In this document: positions 7,797 to 15,728 of the stretch, one piece after another | How positions within the stretch are numbered: position 1 is the stretch's first letter | How the letters are laid out: each line of letters begins with the position of its first letter | From: Deltaproteobacteria bacterium | GTDB taxonomy: Bacteria; Desulfobacterota; Desulfobacteria; Desulfobacterales; Desulfosalsimonadaceae | Direction of reading: 5' to 3' | DNA length: 19,513 bases | Assembly: GCA_024280875.1 (NCBI GenBank) | Contig: JAJRPH010000490.1 | Coordinates: 1 to 19,513, forward strand | Made by a program: the position numbers and the translations under genes | Notes under the pieces: model-generated | What the model was told of the DNA's origin: nothing | Databases searched by the model: none | What the model saw: only the letters and a program-made list of their open reading frames with translations

Positions 7797-7976
7797 TCAT
7801 GATGTTGCCCGGGGGCCTAATGTATCTTGGGGTTCTAATGTCTCCTGGGTTTGGTCCTGTTTGATTTCTGCTTCATCGGGTTGGTGATTTGTTTTGCGTT
7901 GTCTCTTTAGTTCCTGTTTCTTTTTCTTTGCTAATTCTTTTTGACGTTTTTTAAATTGATAGTTTGGTTTTGCCAA
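7797..7976 (-). CDS. Small basic protein with TTG start, 59 aa
   Basis: A 59-aa reading frame beginning at TTG (minus strand, codon at 7974-7976) directly after a strong AAAGGAG ribosome binding site with 8 nt spacing. The start is MAKPNYQFKKRQKELAKKKK, a basic N-terminal half that I recall as conserved in small proteobacterial hypothetical proteins; the C-terminal half is acidic and Gln/Pro-rich (EIKQDQTQETLEPQ). The charge split suggests a nucleic-acid- or ribosome-associated tail protein, but no function is established. It is the first gene after an extended -10 promoter at 8004-8012 and leads the 59/92/33-aa cluster. The TTG start is why it escapes ATG-only gene calls. Confidence 0.75.
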   Translation of the reverse strand: MAKPNYQFKKRQKELAKKKKQELKRQRKTNHQPDEAEIKQDQTQETLEPQDTLGPRATS

Positions 7977-8003
7977 CTTGCAATCTCCTTTGTTGTCGTT
8001 TGT

Positions 8004-8012
8004 ATTATAGCA
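8004..8012 (-). promoter_or_regulatory. Extended -10 promoter for the small-protein cluster
   Basis: On the minus strand TGCTATAAT reads as a perfect TATAAT preceded by the TGn extended element, followed after about 12 nt by the leader and the AAAGGAG site of the 59-aa gene. No good -35 is visible, as is normal for extended -10 promoters. Confidence 0.6.
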
Positions 8013-8169
8013 TAAAAAATTAATATTGGCTGATGATCATGCTTTTATGAGCGGGTTGTTAGAAATCGTGGGGGAAAACCTCAGACAAAAATCGCTCTAC
8101 CAAATGAAGATAAGGGCTTGTTGATTTTAAAAATAATAACATTCTTTATGCCAAAAGCAAGCTAATTGT

Positions 8170-9234
8170 CTAATTTGATCGTATATGCACATCCCTTTGC
8201 GGAAATGGTATATTGATGCCTTGTTTGAGAACCTGTTTGTAGACTTCGGTGTTCAGGTTATGCAGCACTCTTCCGCGCATCACGGGTTTTTCCACCCAGC
8301 ATAACAGTTCATGATCCAGGCTCGATTCGCCGAAGGCCCGGAAACGAACGCGCGGTTCCGGGGTTTTGCATACATTCGGGTGGCCCTTTGCTACATCAAG
8401 GAGCACCTGATGCACCTTGTCAATATCCGATCCATAGGCAACCCCCACCTTTACACGAATGCGGTATTTTTCATGAGGCCCGCCGGCTTCATTGGTGATC
8501 TTGGCATTTCCCATAATTGAATTGGGCACAGTGATTTCCACGTCGTCACGGGTCAGAAGACGGGTGCTGCGGATACCGATGTTTGTCACCTCGCCGCGTT
8601 CGCCGGAATCGAGCACAATGAAATCCCCGAGTTGATAGGGTGCATCCGCCACGATAAACACGCCTGAAAACAGGTTGGCCAGCGTGTCTTTTGCGGCAAA
8701 AGAAATCGCCAGACCGAGTATTCCGGCAGAGGCCATCCATGCTGTGACGTCGATGTCCCAGGCCAGGAAGACAAAATAAATGCTCAGGGCCACCACGATG
8801 ATAATCAAAAGATTGTTAAACAGCGGTAAAGTCCGGTCCTGTATAAAAATAAACCGGCTTTCGTCACTGCTCACCAGGCTGAGCAGTAACTGCGCAAATT
8901 TGGCAGCAGCAATTGCCCAGAGAAATATGGCCACGGTTTTCAGGCCGCTGAGGGTGATCACAGTGACGGTCGCGTTGAACGCCAGCCGTTCCGTTGCCAG
9001 CGCAAGACCAAAGAGAATGATACTGATAAACACGGGCTTGTGAAATATGTCAAGGATCTGGTCGTCTATAGTGAGTTTTGTTTTCTCGATCCATCGTCCG
9101 ATGGAGCGTGTGCTAATCACGTCCAGGGTCTTTGCCAGGCCGAAAAACAGAATAATGATCAGCAGTGCCTGAAGATAACGGTTGGGAGCTATTTGCGTGA
9201 GTATTTCCAATAGTTGTTCTTTTGTCAAATCCAT
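8170..9234 (-). CDS. MscS-family mechanosensitive channel
   Basis: A 354-aa inner-membrane protein of the small-conductance mechanosensitive channel family, which opens under membrane tension and releases solutes during hypo-osmotic shock. Hydrophobic segments at about residues 17-37, 66-85, 90-112 and 136-160 are followed by the Gly/Ala-rich pore helix near 165-195 (AWMASAGILGLAISFAAKD) and the beta-domain start QLGDFIVLDSGERGEV. The C-terminal alpha/beta cytoplasmic vestibule ends with FPQRDVHIRSN, the typical MscS tail. A GAGG ribosome binding site sits 9 nt before the ATG. It is transcribed away from the Fur-FeoA gene. The size fits a medium-length YnaI/YbdG-like or plain MscS variant; which one is uncertain. 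Confidence 0.9.
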   Translation of the reverse strand: MDLTKEQLLEILTQIAPNRYLQALLIIILFFGLAKTLDVISTRSIGRWIEKTKLTIDDQILDIFHKPVFISIILFGLALATERLAFNATVTVITLSGLKTVAIFLWAIAAAKFAQLLLSLVSSDESRFIFIQDRTLPLFNNLLIIIVVALSIYFVFLAWDIDVTAWMASAGILGLAISFAAKDTLANLFSGVFIVADAPYQLGDFIVLDSGERGEVTNIGIRSTRLLTRDDVEITVPNSIMGNAKITNEAGGPHEKYRIRVKVGVAYGSDIDKVHQVLLDVAKGHPNVCKTPEPRVRFRAFGESSLDHELLCWVEKPVMRGRVLHNLNTEVYKQVLKQGINIPFPQRDVHIRSN

Positions 9235-9461
9235 TGTTTTTCCTCAAGAGCAGTTAAAAAATTCAAATTGAAACTTATTTATCATGAGTGGATTCATTTT
9301 TCAATTTTGTATTCAGCTAATATTTTAACTTCTGTATCACCCGCCTTCGATACCTTGTCATAAAGATCAGGACACCCGAAAATAATACCGGCTTTATTGA
9401 CATGCCCGGATTCCTGTATTACTTATCCTATTTGAATATTTAACGAACAGGCTTATGATAT
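9235..9461. other. Divergent mscS / fur-feoA intergenic region
   Basis: This 227-nt AT-rich region must carry promoters for both sides. A TTGACA at 9397-9402 on the plus strand is the best -35 for the feo operon, but its -10 at 17 bp (TACTTA, 9420-9425) is poor. No Fur-box-like palindrome and no terminator was recognised. Confidence 0.3.
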
Positions 9462-10139
9462 ATGAGAGAGATTCATTCACACGAGCGTCGGCAGTTTGAA
9501 AAACTGTTCAAGCAGGAAAAAATTGATCAGTTTGAAGACCGGTTTAAGATACTGGAAGCGTTTCTGCAAACTGAACAGCATGTGACGATTAATTCTTTAT
9601 GGCTGATTTTAAAAGATAAAAAGATTAATTTATCCAGTGAGTTTATTGAAGAGACCCTTGAACTCATGTGCCGGTTCGGATTAGCACAGAAAAACCGGTT
9701 TGATAACGGCATTGTTCACTATGAACACCGGCATCTGGGACAGCATCATGACCACATGATCTGCACCAAATGCGGCAAAATTATTGAGTTTAAAGATGAC
9801 CAGCTCGAACAGCTTCAGTCTCAGGTGGTATCGGCTTTCGGTTTTCATATGCTCCAGCACCGGATGGAAATTTATGGAATTTGTGCGGATTGTTTAAAAT
9901 CCAGGGAACGGCTGATGCCGTTAATGTCGGCCAGGCAGGGGGAACGGGTTATTATAAAGGATCTTGTGGGGGGGAGTAAAGCCCGTTTGCGCTTGTTAAG
10001 TATGGGCCTGAGAATAGGCGATGTGCTTGAAGTGATTACCAACAATGGACAGGGACAAATTGTGGTTGCTCTTGATTTTCATCGCTATGTGCTGGGAAGG
10101 GGAATGTCCCGGAAAGTGATTGTGGGACCGCAGGATTAG
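9462..10139 (+). CDS. Fur-family regulator fused to a FeoA domain
   Basis: A 225-aa two-domain protein. Residues about 1-147 are a Fur-type regulator: a winged-helix half (FEDRFKILEAFLQ to HYEH), then the metal-binding half with H95-H96-D97-H98, C101-x2-C104 (CTKCGKIIEF) and C141-x2-C144. The two CxxC pairs are the structural zinc site. Residues about 153-222 are a FeoA/SH3-like domain (RLRLLSMGLRIGDVLEV, RGMSRKVIV). Fur senses ferrous iron and represses uptake genes; FeoA supports FeoB. The fusion heads the feoA-feoB operon (16 nt to feoA), so it probably couples sensing to transport and may autoregulate. No clear Fur box was found in its 227-nt upstream region. The ATG lacks a strong Shine-Dalgarno, so the start is likely but not certain. 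Confidence 0.88.
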   Translation: MREIHSHERRQFEKLFKQEKIDQFEDRFKILEAFLQTEQHVTINSLWLILKDKKINLSSEFIEETLELMCRFGLAQKNRFDNGIVHYEHRHLGQHHDHMICTKCGKIIEFKDDQLEQLQSQVVSAFGFHMLQHRMEIYGICADCLKSRERLMPLMSARQGERVIIKDLVGGSKARLRLLSMGLRIGDVLEVITNNGQGQIVVALDFHRYVLGRGMSRKVIVGPQD

Positions 10140-10155
10140 TCGATAAAGGATATAT

Positions 10156-10389
10156 ATGCGTTTGAACGAGATGAAGGAAGGTCAGCGAGGTCGAATTTTA
10201 AAGATCGGCGGTGAATCCAGGCTGAGGCGGCGGATACTTGAAATGGGACTGACAAAAGGCTCCGAGATATATATAGAAAAATATGCTCCTTTAAAAGATC
10301 CTTTGGAAGTGACTGTGAGAGGGTGCCATGTGTCATTAAGGGTGAAGGAAGCTGCAGAAATTGATATTGAGGCACTAACAGATTATTGA
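10156..10389 (+). CDS. feoA: Ferrous iron transport protein A
   Basis: A 77-aa stand-alone FeoA with the SH3-like fold: MRLNEMKEGQRGRILKIGG, RLRRRILEMGLTKGSEIYIEKYAP and the final DPLEVTVRGCHVSLRVKEAAEIDIE. FeoA is a small cytoplasmic partner thought to regulate the FeoB GTPase. It lies 16 nt after the fur-feoA fusion with an AAAGGA site 7 nt before the ATG, so the operon encodes two FeoA domains. Its stop TGA (10387-10389) falls inside the left arm of an inverted-repeat element, so the element lies directly against the gene end. Confidence 0.92.
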   Translation: MRLNEMKEGQRGRILKIGGESRLRRRILEMGLTKGSEIYIEKYAPLKDPLEVTVRGCHVSLRVKEAAEIDIEALTDY

Positions 10390-10527
10390 AAAACTATTGC
10401 GTTTGGCCATACAGCGTTAAAATTCGGCTCAAACTGCTAATTTATAGACATAAACTCCGCTATTTCGCGTCAATTTTGTCTTGCCAAATCTTAGCTTTGG
10501 CTTGGCGCTCATGACGTTTTTCAATAA
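10383..10527. repeat. MITE-like element with 12-bp terminal inverted repeats
   Basis: TTATTGAAAAAC at 10383-10394 recurs as its perfect inverse GTTTTTCAATAA at 10516-10527. The 145-bp segment fills almost all of the feoA-feoB gap and holds no protein gene with a ribosome binding site; a short minus-strand frame ending at 10460 looks incidental. No target-site duplication is visible. Perfect terminal repeats with a non-coding interior fit a miniature transposable element or dispersed repeat. Only one copy is in the window, so mobility is inferred. Confidence 0.5.
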
Positions 10528-10555
10528 CCTGCAAAAATAAATCAGGCTTAAAATA

Positions 10556-12736
10556 ATGGAAAAACGTCAGCTGAGAATAGCCCTTGCGGGCAACCCGAAT
10601 TCCGGGAAAACGACCATTTTTAATAATATGACCGGAACCCGGCAGAAAGTCGGGAACTGGCCCGGCGTAACGGTTGAAAAAAAAGAGGGGGATATTCATA
10701 AGTTCGGGTATGATATGAAAATTATTGATCTGCCCGGTACTTACAGTCTGACGCCCTTTTCCATTGAAGAAATTGTGGCAAGGGATTTTATCTTAGATGA
10801 AAATCCGGATGTGGTGATTGATATCATCGATGCATCAAACCTTGAACGCAATCTGTATCTGGCCAATCAGCTTCGGGAACTTGACTGCAAGGTGATATTT
10901 GCCTTGAATATGGCCGATGTCGCCAAATCGCGCGGGTTTAAAATTGATGCCCCAAAACTATCCGAACTTCTTGGGGTTCCGGTGGTTTTTACGGTAGGGA
11001 ATAAAAATGAAGGCCTGGATGAGCTATTAAAAACAGCGCTTGAACTGGCAAATTCTCCTCTTGAAATACCGGAAGAAAGAAGGGTCCGTTACAGCAATGA
11101 TATTGAATCAGCGATTGGCGAATTAAAGGATTTTATTAAATTACAGGTCGATAGCTCTTTTTCATACAACATCCGCTGGACAGCCATCAAACTGCTCGAG
11201 GACGATAAAATCATCAAAGACAGGATCCGGGAAAAAATCGGAGTCCAAAGTCAGCATATTCTGTCAAAAGCGGAAAAACTTCGGGGAAAATTGTCCAAAC
11301 GCCTGGACGATGATCCTGAAATAGTTATGACAGATGATCGGTACGGATTTATCGCTGGCACCATTAAGGAAGTTATATCCACCTCCACCCGTCACCGCGT
11401 GGACATATCCCGTAATATTGATCTGGTTTTAACCAACCGGTTTCTGGGCTTCCCGATTTTTATTTTTTTAATCTGGGCGATATTTCAGACCACATTTACC
11501 CTGGGCGCCTATCCAATGGAATGGCTTAATACCGGTGTAGGATATGTTTCTGCTTTTTTTGAATATGTTCTGCCGAACAGCCTGTTGAAAGATTTGATTG
11601 TGGACGGTATTATCGCGGGGGTCGGGAGCATTATCATATTTCTGCCGAATATATTACTGCTGTTTTTCTGCATTGCCCTGTTTGAAGATACCGGGTACAT
11701 GGCCCGGGCGGCATTTTTGATGGACAAGATCATGCATTTGATCGGATTGCACGGCAAGTCATTTATTCCCATGCTGATGGGGTTCGGGTGCAGTGTGCCG
11801 GCAATCATGGCTACCCGCTCTCTTGAGAGCAAAAAGGACCGCATTCTGACCATTTTGATTACACCGTTCATGTCTTGTTCGGCACGGCTCCCGGTATATA
11901 TTGTACTGGCCGGCACTTTCTTTGCCGCCCATGCCGGTACGGTTATTTTCATCATCTATTTATTCGGCATTCTTATGGCGATCATCACCGGCCGACTGTT
12001 CCGAACCGTATTGCTGAAAGGGGAGGACGCTCCGTTTGTTATGGAGTTGCCGCCTTACCGGGTCCCTATGATGAAAAATCTTCTAATTCATATGTGGGAC
12101 CGCAGCAAAATGTTCTTAAGAAAAATGGGCGGAATTATTCTGGTCGGTTCCGTTGTGATATGGGTATTGTCGAGTTTTCCTAAAAATATTCAATATTCCA
12201 AAGATTATGATGCACAAATTAGGTCGGTGAATCAATCCTATGAACAACAGACCATTTCAGGCAAAGAGGATTATGATAACCGGATCATACAGCAGAAAGA
12301 TGCCCTGATCCGGGAAATTTCCATTGCAAAGGAAGCGGAAAGGGCAGAAAAATCCTATATCGGCAGAATCGGAAAGGCAGTTGAGCCGTTGTTTGAGCCC
12401 ATCGGAATTGACTGGCGGGGAAGTGTCGCTTTGCTGACCGGTTTTGTGGCAAAGGAAATTGTCGTCAGTACTATGGGCGTTCTGTATGCCGCAGATGATG
12501 CCGCAGAGTCTGATGCATTGCAAAATGCTCTGTTAAAATCCGGAATGACACCGCTGTCCGCACTCTCAATGATGATATTTGTTCTTTTGTATATTCCCTG
12601 TCTGGCAACCATCGGGGCCATCACCCGTGAAACCGGTTCTGTAAAATGGACATTGTTTAATATCGTGTTTACCACCGGCGTAGCATGGACAATGTCGTTT
12701 GTTGTGTTTCAGGGGGGCCGCCTCCTGGGCTTTTAA
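10556..12736 (+). CDS. feoB: Ferrous iron transporter FeoB
   Basis: A 726-aa inner-membrane Fe(II) transporter with an N-terminal G domain. G1 is GNPNSGKT at residues 12-19, the switch region NWPGVTVEKKEG follows near 34-45, G3 is DLPG at 58-61 and G4 is NMAD at 118-121. A helical linker then leads to the membrane part from about residue 290 with the family motifs GFGCSVPA and the metal-site-type segment PFMSCSARLPVY. A charged, coiled-coil-like loop (about residues 547-605) interrupts the C-terminal membrane region before GRIGKAVEPLFEP. The size is at the lower end for FeoB (about 700-770 aa) but complete. No FeoC follows. It is separated from feoA by the inverted-repeat element and has a poor ribosome binding site. 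Confidence 0.96.
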   Translation: MEKRQLRIALAGNPNSGKTTIFNNMTGTRQKVGNWPGVTVEKKEGDIHKFGYDMKIIDLPGTYSLTPFSIEEIVARDFILDENPDVVIDIIDASNLERNLYLANQLRELDCKVIFALNMADVAKSRGFKIDAPKLSELLGVPVVFTVGNKNEGLDELLKTALELANSPLEIPEERRVRYSNDIESAIGELKDFIKLQVDSSFSYNIRWTAIKLLEDDKIIKDRIREKIGVQSQHILSKAEKLRGKLSKRLDDDPEIVMTDDRYGFIAGTIKEVISTSTRHRVDISRNIDLVLTNRFLGFPIFIFLIWAIFQTTFTLGAYPMEWLNTGVGYVSAFFEYVLPNSLLKDLIVDGIIAGVGSIIIFLPNILLLFFCIALFEDTGYMARAAFLMDKIMHLIGLHGKSFIPMLMGFGCSVPAIMATRSLESKKDRILTILITPFMSCSARLPVYIVLAGTFFAAHAGTVIFIIYLFGILMAIITGRLFRTVLLKGEDAPFVMELPPYRVPMMKNLLIHMWDRSKMFLRKMGGIILVGSVVIWVLSSFPKNIQYSKDYDAQIRSVNQSYEQQTISGKEDYDNRIIQQKDALIREISIAKEAERAEKSYIGRIGKAVEPLFEPIGIDWRGSVALLTGFVAKEIVVSTMGVLYAADDAAESDALQNALLKSGMTPLSALSMMIFVLLYIPCLATIGAITRETGSVKWTLFNIVFTTGVAWTMSFVVFQGGRLLGF

Positions 12737-12782
12737 TTCAAGGGCCTGAGCGGTACATTAACTGCGTTATTCAGCCATTGAA
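12737..12782. terminator. Possible shared terminator between convergent feoB and clpB
   Basis: In the 59-nt gap between the converging genes, TTCAA-x-GGC (from 12737) can pair with GCC-x-TTGAA (ending 12782). This gives an imperfect 8-bp stem with one mismatch and a long loop. There is no T-run on either side, so it is a weak candidate. Confidence 0.3.
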
Positions 12783-12795
12783 GTAACAATTAACC

Positions 12796-15414
12796 CTACA
12801 CCACATGCGAAGAATCTTTTGAAATTTTTGGGAGTATTTTAAATACGATTGTATCCCCTTCAGTATCGGCGTTGATCTGACATGAGTCTGTTATATCGCC
12901 TTTCAGAATCTCCATTGACAACGGATTCTCAATGTATTGCTGAATGGTTCTTTTCAGCGGTCGGGCGCCATACAGCGGATCAAACCCTTTTTGTGAAAGA
13001 AGCTCCCTGGCATTATCAGACAGCTGAAGATGAATATCCCTGTCCGCCAGCCGTTTTCCCAGTCGCTCCAGCTGAATATCCACAATTTGGCGAATCTGCT
13101 GATGAGTGAGGTTATGAAAAATAATTATTTCATCAATCCGGTTGAGAAATTCCGGTTTGAAATTGGACCGTAAAGCCTGCATGACCTTTTCTTCCATTTC
13201 GTCCCGGTTGGTCCCAGACATCTCCTGTATCAGATGACTGCCCACGTTGGATGTCATAATGATCAGCGTATTCTTAAAATCAACGGTTTTTCCCTGGCTG
13301 TCCGTCAGGCGTCCATCATCTAATATCTGTAAAAGGACATTAAAAATATCCGGATGTGCTTTTTCGATTTCATCAAATAAAATAACAGAATAGGGATGCC
13401 GTCGAACCGCTTCGGTGAGATAGCCGCCCTCTTCATACCCTATATATCCCGGAGGCGCTCCGATAAGTCGGGATACGCTGTGTTTTTCCATGTATTCCGA
13501 CATATCCACCCGGATGATGGCCTGTTCATTGTCATACAGGAAATCCGCCAGAGATTTGGCCAGTTCCGTCTTGCCGACCCCGGTGGGACCCATAAAAATA
13601 AACGATCCAATGGGACGGTTCGGGTCCTGGAGGCCTGACCGGGCCCGGCGAACCGCATTAGAAACAGCCGTTACCGCTTCGTCCTGACCGATCAGCCGTT
13701 TTTTCAAGCGGTCTTCCATGTGCACGAGTTTTTCCCTCTCACCTTCGAGCATTTTTCGCACCGGAATACCGGTCCATTTGGATACGATTTCCGCAATATC
13801 TTCCGCATCCACCTCTTCACGGAGCATTTTCCGATGAACCTGAATATCAACAAGCTTTTGATTGGCCTGATCAAGTTGGTTTTTCAGCTCATTGCGCTTA
13901 CCGTAACGGAGTTCGGCCACCCGTTCAAGATCTCCCTGCCGCTCAGCCTGCTGTTCTTCAATGCCGATCTGATCCTGTTCTGACTTAATGGACTGAATGA
14001 CGGCAATGATGTCTTTTTCATTCTGCCAGTGGGCATTTAAGCGGTGGAAATCTTCTTTTAATGATTCAAGGTCTTTTTCCAGTTTTTCCAAACGGTCTTT
14101 TGAGGCGGTGTCCATCTCTTTTTTTAAAGCCTCGCGTTCGATTTCAAGCTGGATGATTTTGCGTTGTATCTCATCGATTTCAATCGGTTTACTGTCGATT
14201 TCAATCCGCAAACGTGATGCACATTCATCAATTAAATCAATTGCTTTGTCAGGAAGAAATCGATCGGTGATATAGCGATCGGACAGGGTCGCGGCTGCCA
14301 CAATGGCGGAATCTTTTATTTTCACCCCGTGATGCACTTCATATTTTTGTTTGAGTCCTCGTAGAATGGATATGGTATCATTTTTGGAAGGTTCGGTGAC
14401 CATTACAGGTTGAAATCGTCGTTCAAGGGCAGCGTCTTTTTCAATATATTTTCGGTATTCAGAGATAGTTGTGGCGCCGATACAACGCAGAGTTCCCCGT
14501 GCAAGCGCCGGTTTTAACATATTGGAGGCATCCAGGGAGCCTTCGGATGCCCCAGCGCCGATCAGTGTATGCAGTTCATCGATGAACAGGATGATTTTTC
14601 CTTCGGCTTTTTCGACTTCTTTAACAACCGCTTTTAAGCGGTCTTCAAATTCTCCCCGGTATTTTGCTCCGGCAATCAGGGTTCCCATATCCAGAACGAT
14701 CAATCGTCTATTTTTTAATGATTCGGACACATCGCCTTCGACAATTCGCTGGGCAAGCCCTTCTACGATAGCCGTTTTACCAACTCCTGGTTCACCGATC
14801 AGTACCGGATTGTTTTTTCTCCGCCGTGATAAAACCTGGGCGATGCGCCTTATTTCATCATCCCTGCCAATCACCGGATCAATCTTGCCAAGACGCGCAT
14901 ATTCGGTCAGATCACGCGTATATTTGTCCAGCGCCTGGTATTTATCCTCCGGATTCTGGTCGGTAATCGTCTGGTTGCCCCGGATTTCCATCAAAACTTT
15001 CAAAACTTTTTCTTTGGTAATACCGAAATGTTTGAAAATATTCTCTACCTGATTGTCCTTGATATCTATAATCGCCAGAAAAATATGTTCGATACTGACA
15101 TACTGATCTTTCATGTTCGTTGCTTGAGTAAACGCTTTTTCAAGCATCTTCTTGGAATTGCCGGATAAATAAGCATCTCCGACAGCACCCTGGATTTTTG
15201 GCAGCGTCTCGATTAATTTTAAGGTTTCACTGGCAACATCATCAGGCGCTACCCCGATTTTTCGCAGGATGGATCCGGCAATACTGTCTTGGTCCTTAAG
15301 CATCGCAAACAGAAAATGTTCCAGCTCAATCTGTTGGTTTTTATAACCGGATGCAATCGAGTGCGTTTCCTGTACCAATTCCTGGGATTTTAAGGTGAAT
15401 TTATCAAAACGCAT
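12796..15414 (-). CDS. clpB: ClpB protein disaggregase
   Basis: An 872-aa hexameric AAA+ chaperone that, with DnaK, resolubilises aggregated proteins in the cytoplasm. A Clp N-terminal double repeat spans about residues 1-145. AAA-1 has Walker A GEPGVGKT (207-214) and Walker B ending in D279-E280. The long coiled-coil M domain (about 410-530) separates ClpB from ClpA/ClpX-type unfoldases. AAA-2 has Walker A GPTGVGKT (609-616) and Walker B D681-E682. The aromatic pore loops KYRGEFEDR and GAPPGYIGYEEGG are present. There is no ClpP-binding IGL/F loop region evident. The ATG follows AAGGAGG after 4 nt. The upstream promoter looks like the housekeeping type rather than sigma32, and no CIRCE element was seen. 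Confidence 0.97.
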   Translation of the reverse strand: MRFDKFTLKSQELVQETHSIASGYKNQQIELEHFLFAMLKDQDSIAGSILRKIGVAPDDVASETLKLIETLPKIQGAVGDAYLSGNSKKMLEKAFTQATNMKDQYVSIEHIFLAIIDIKDNQVENIFKHFGITKEKVLKVLMEIRGNQTITDQNPEDKYQALDKYTRDLTEYARLGKIDPVIGRDDEIRRIAQVLSRRRKNNPVLIGEPGVGKTAIVEGLAQRIVEGDVSESLKNRRLIVLDMGTLIAGAKYRGEFEDRLKAVVKEVEKAEGKIILFIDELHTLIGAGASEGSLDASNMLKPALARGTLRCIGATTISEYRKYIEKDAALERRFQPVMVTEPSKNDTISILRGLKQKYEVHHGVKIKDSAIVAAATLSDRYITDRFLPDKAIDLIDECASRLRIEIDSKPIEIDEIQRKIIQLEIEREALKKEMDTASKDRLEKLEKDLESLKEDFHRLNAHWQNEKDIIAVIQSIKSEQDQIGIEEQQAERQGDLERVAELRYGKRNELKNQLDQANQKLVDIQVHRKMLREEVDAEDIAEIVSKWTGIPVRKMLEGEREKLVHMEDRLKKRLIGQDEAVTAVSNAVRRARSGLQDPNRPIGSFIFMGPTGVGKTELAKSLADFLYDNEQAIIRVDMSEYMEKHSVSRLIGAPPGYIGYEEGGYLTEAVRRHPYSVILFDEIEKAHPDIFNVLLQILDDGRLTDSQGKTVDFKNTLIIMTSNVGSHLIQEMSGTNRDEMEEKVMQALRSNFKPEFLNRIDEIIIFHNLTHQQIRQIVDIQLERLGKRLADRDIHLQLSDNARELLSQKGFDPLYGARPLKRTIQQYIENPLSMEILKGDITDSCQINADTEGDTIVFKILPKISKDSSHVV

Positions 15415-15494
15415 ATGCCCTCCTTTTCATTGTTCAGGTGATATGTGAGATGCGTTCCATTCGTTGATCGAATATCACGTAACTTACTGTCCTT

Positions 15495-15513
15495 GATTAT
15501 AATAATCATTATT
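15495..15513. promoter_or_regulatory. Fur-box-like palindrome upstream of clpB
   Basis: GATTATAATAATCATTATT matches 16 of 19 positions of the classical Fur box GATAATGATAATCATTATC and contains an 8-1-8 perfect palindrome (ATAATAAT-G-ATTATTAT on the minus strand). It overlaps the spacer and -10 of the clpB promoter. Because the region is AT-rich, a chance match or a different regulator is possible. Confidence 0.4.
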
Positions 15514-15526
15514 ATGATAGTGTCAA
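15499..15526 (-). promoter_or_regulatory. Probable clpB promoter
   Basis: On the minus strand a perfect TTGACA (15526-15521) is followed after 16 bp by TATTAT (15504-15499); a TATAAT is also present at 19 bp spacing. Transcription would start roughly 80 nt before the clpB ATG. Confidence 0.55.
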
Positions 15527-15563
15527 CTACATGCCGATATGATTAAAGTAGCTGCTTTTTCAT

Positions 15564-15592
15564 TTGACCTTATCAGGCGAATTCCATACAAT
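15564..15592 (+). promoter_or_regulatory. Sigma-70 promoter for the HD-GYP gene
   Basis: TTGACC (15564-15569) and TACAAT (15587-15592) are separated by exactly 17 bp, each one base from consensus. It implies a leader of about 130 nt before the gene, very AT-rich, without an evident GEMM-type c-di-GMP riboswitch. The rest of 15415-15728 holds no gene. Confidence 0.55.
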
Positions 15593-15728
15593 ATAAACTA
15601 ATTGAATTAAAAGAAATGCTGCGCAAAACCATCCATAATTTTTTTTGTCAATAAATCGATGCTTTTGAGAAAGTGAGAATAATTTTTTATTTAAATTAGT
15701 ATTTTGATTTTTTTAAAAATTTAATGAT

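Noticed and set aside
9317..9403. 28-aa minus-strand frame starting at 9403
   Set aside because: The ribosome binding site is poor, the protein is not recognised, and it lies in a divergent promoter region.
10460..10699. 79-aa minus-strand frame across the feoA-feoB spacer
   Set aside because: It runs from inside feoB into the inverted-repeat element, with no ribosome binding site; only its end lies in non-coding DNA.
14471..15052. 193-aa plus-strand reading frame inside clpB
   Set aside because: It lies wholly opposite the AAA-1 region of clpB; the composition is shadow-like and no start signal is present.
15415..15490. Heat-shock control elements (CIRCE, sigma32) for clpB
   Set aside because: No CIRCE inverted repeat or CTTGAA/CCCCAT-type promoter could be found; a TTGACA/TATTAT promoter fits better.
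15593..15728. GEMM c-di-GMP riboswitch in the HD-GYP leader
   Set aside because: The conserved GEMM core and paired stems are absent; the region is almost only A and T.
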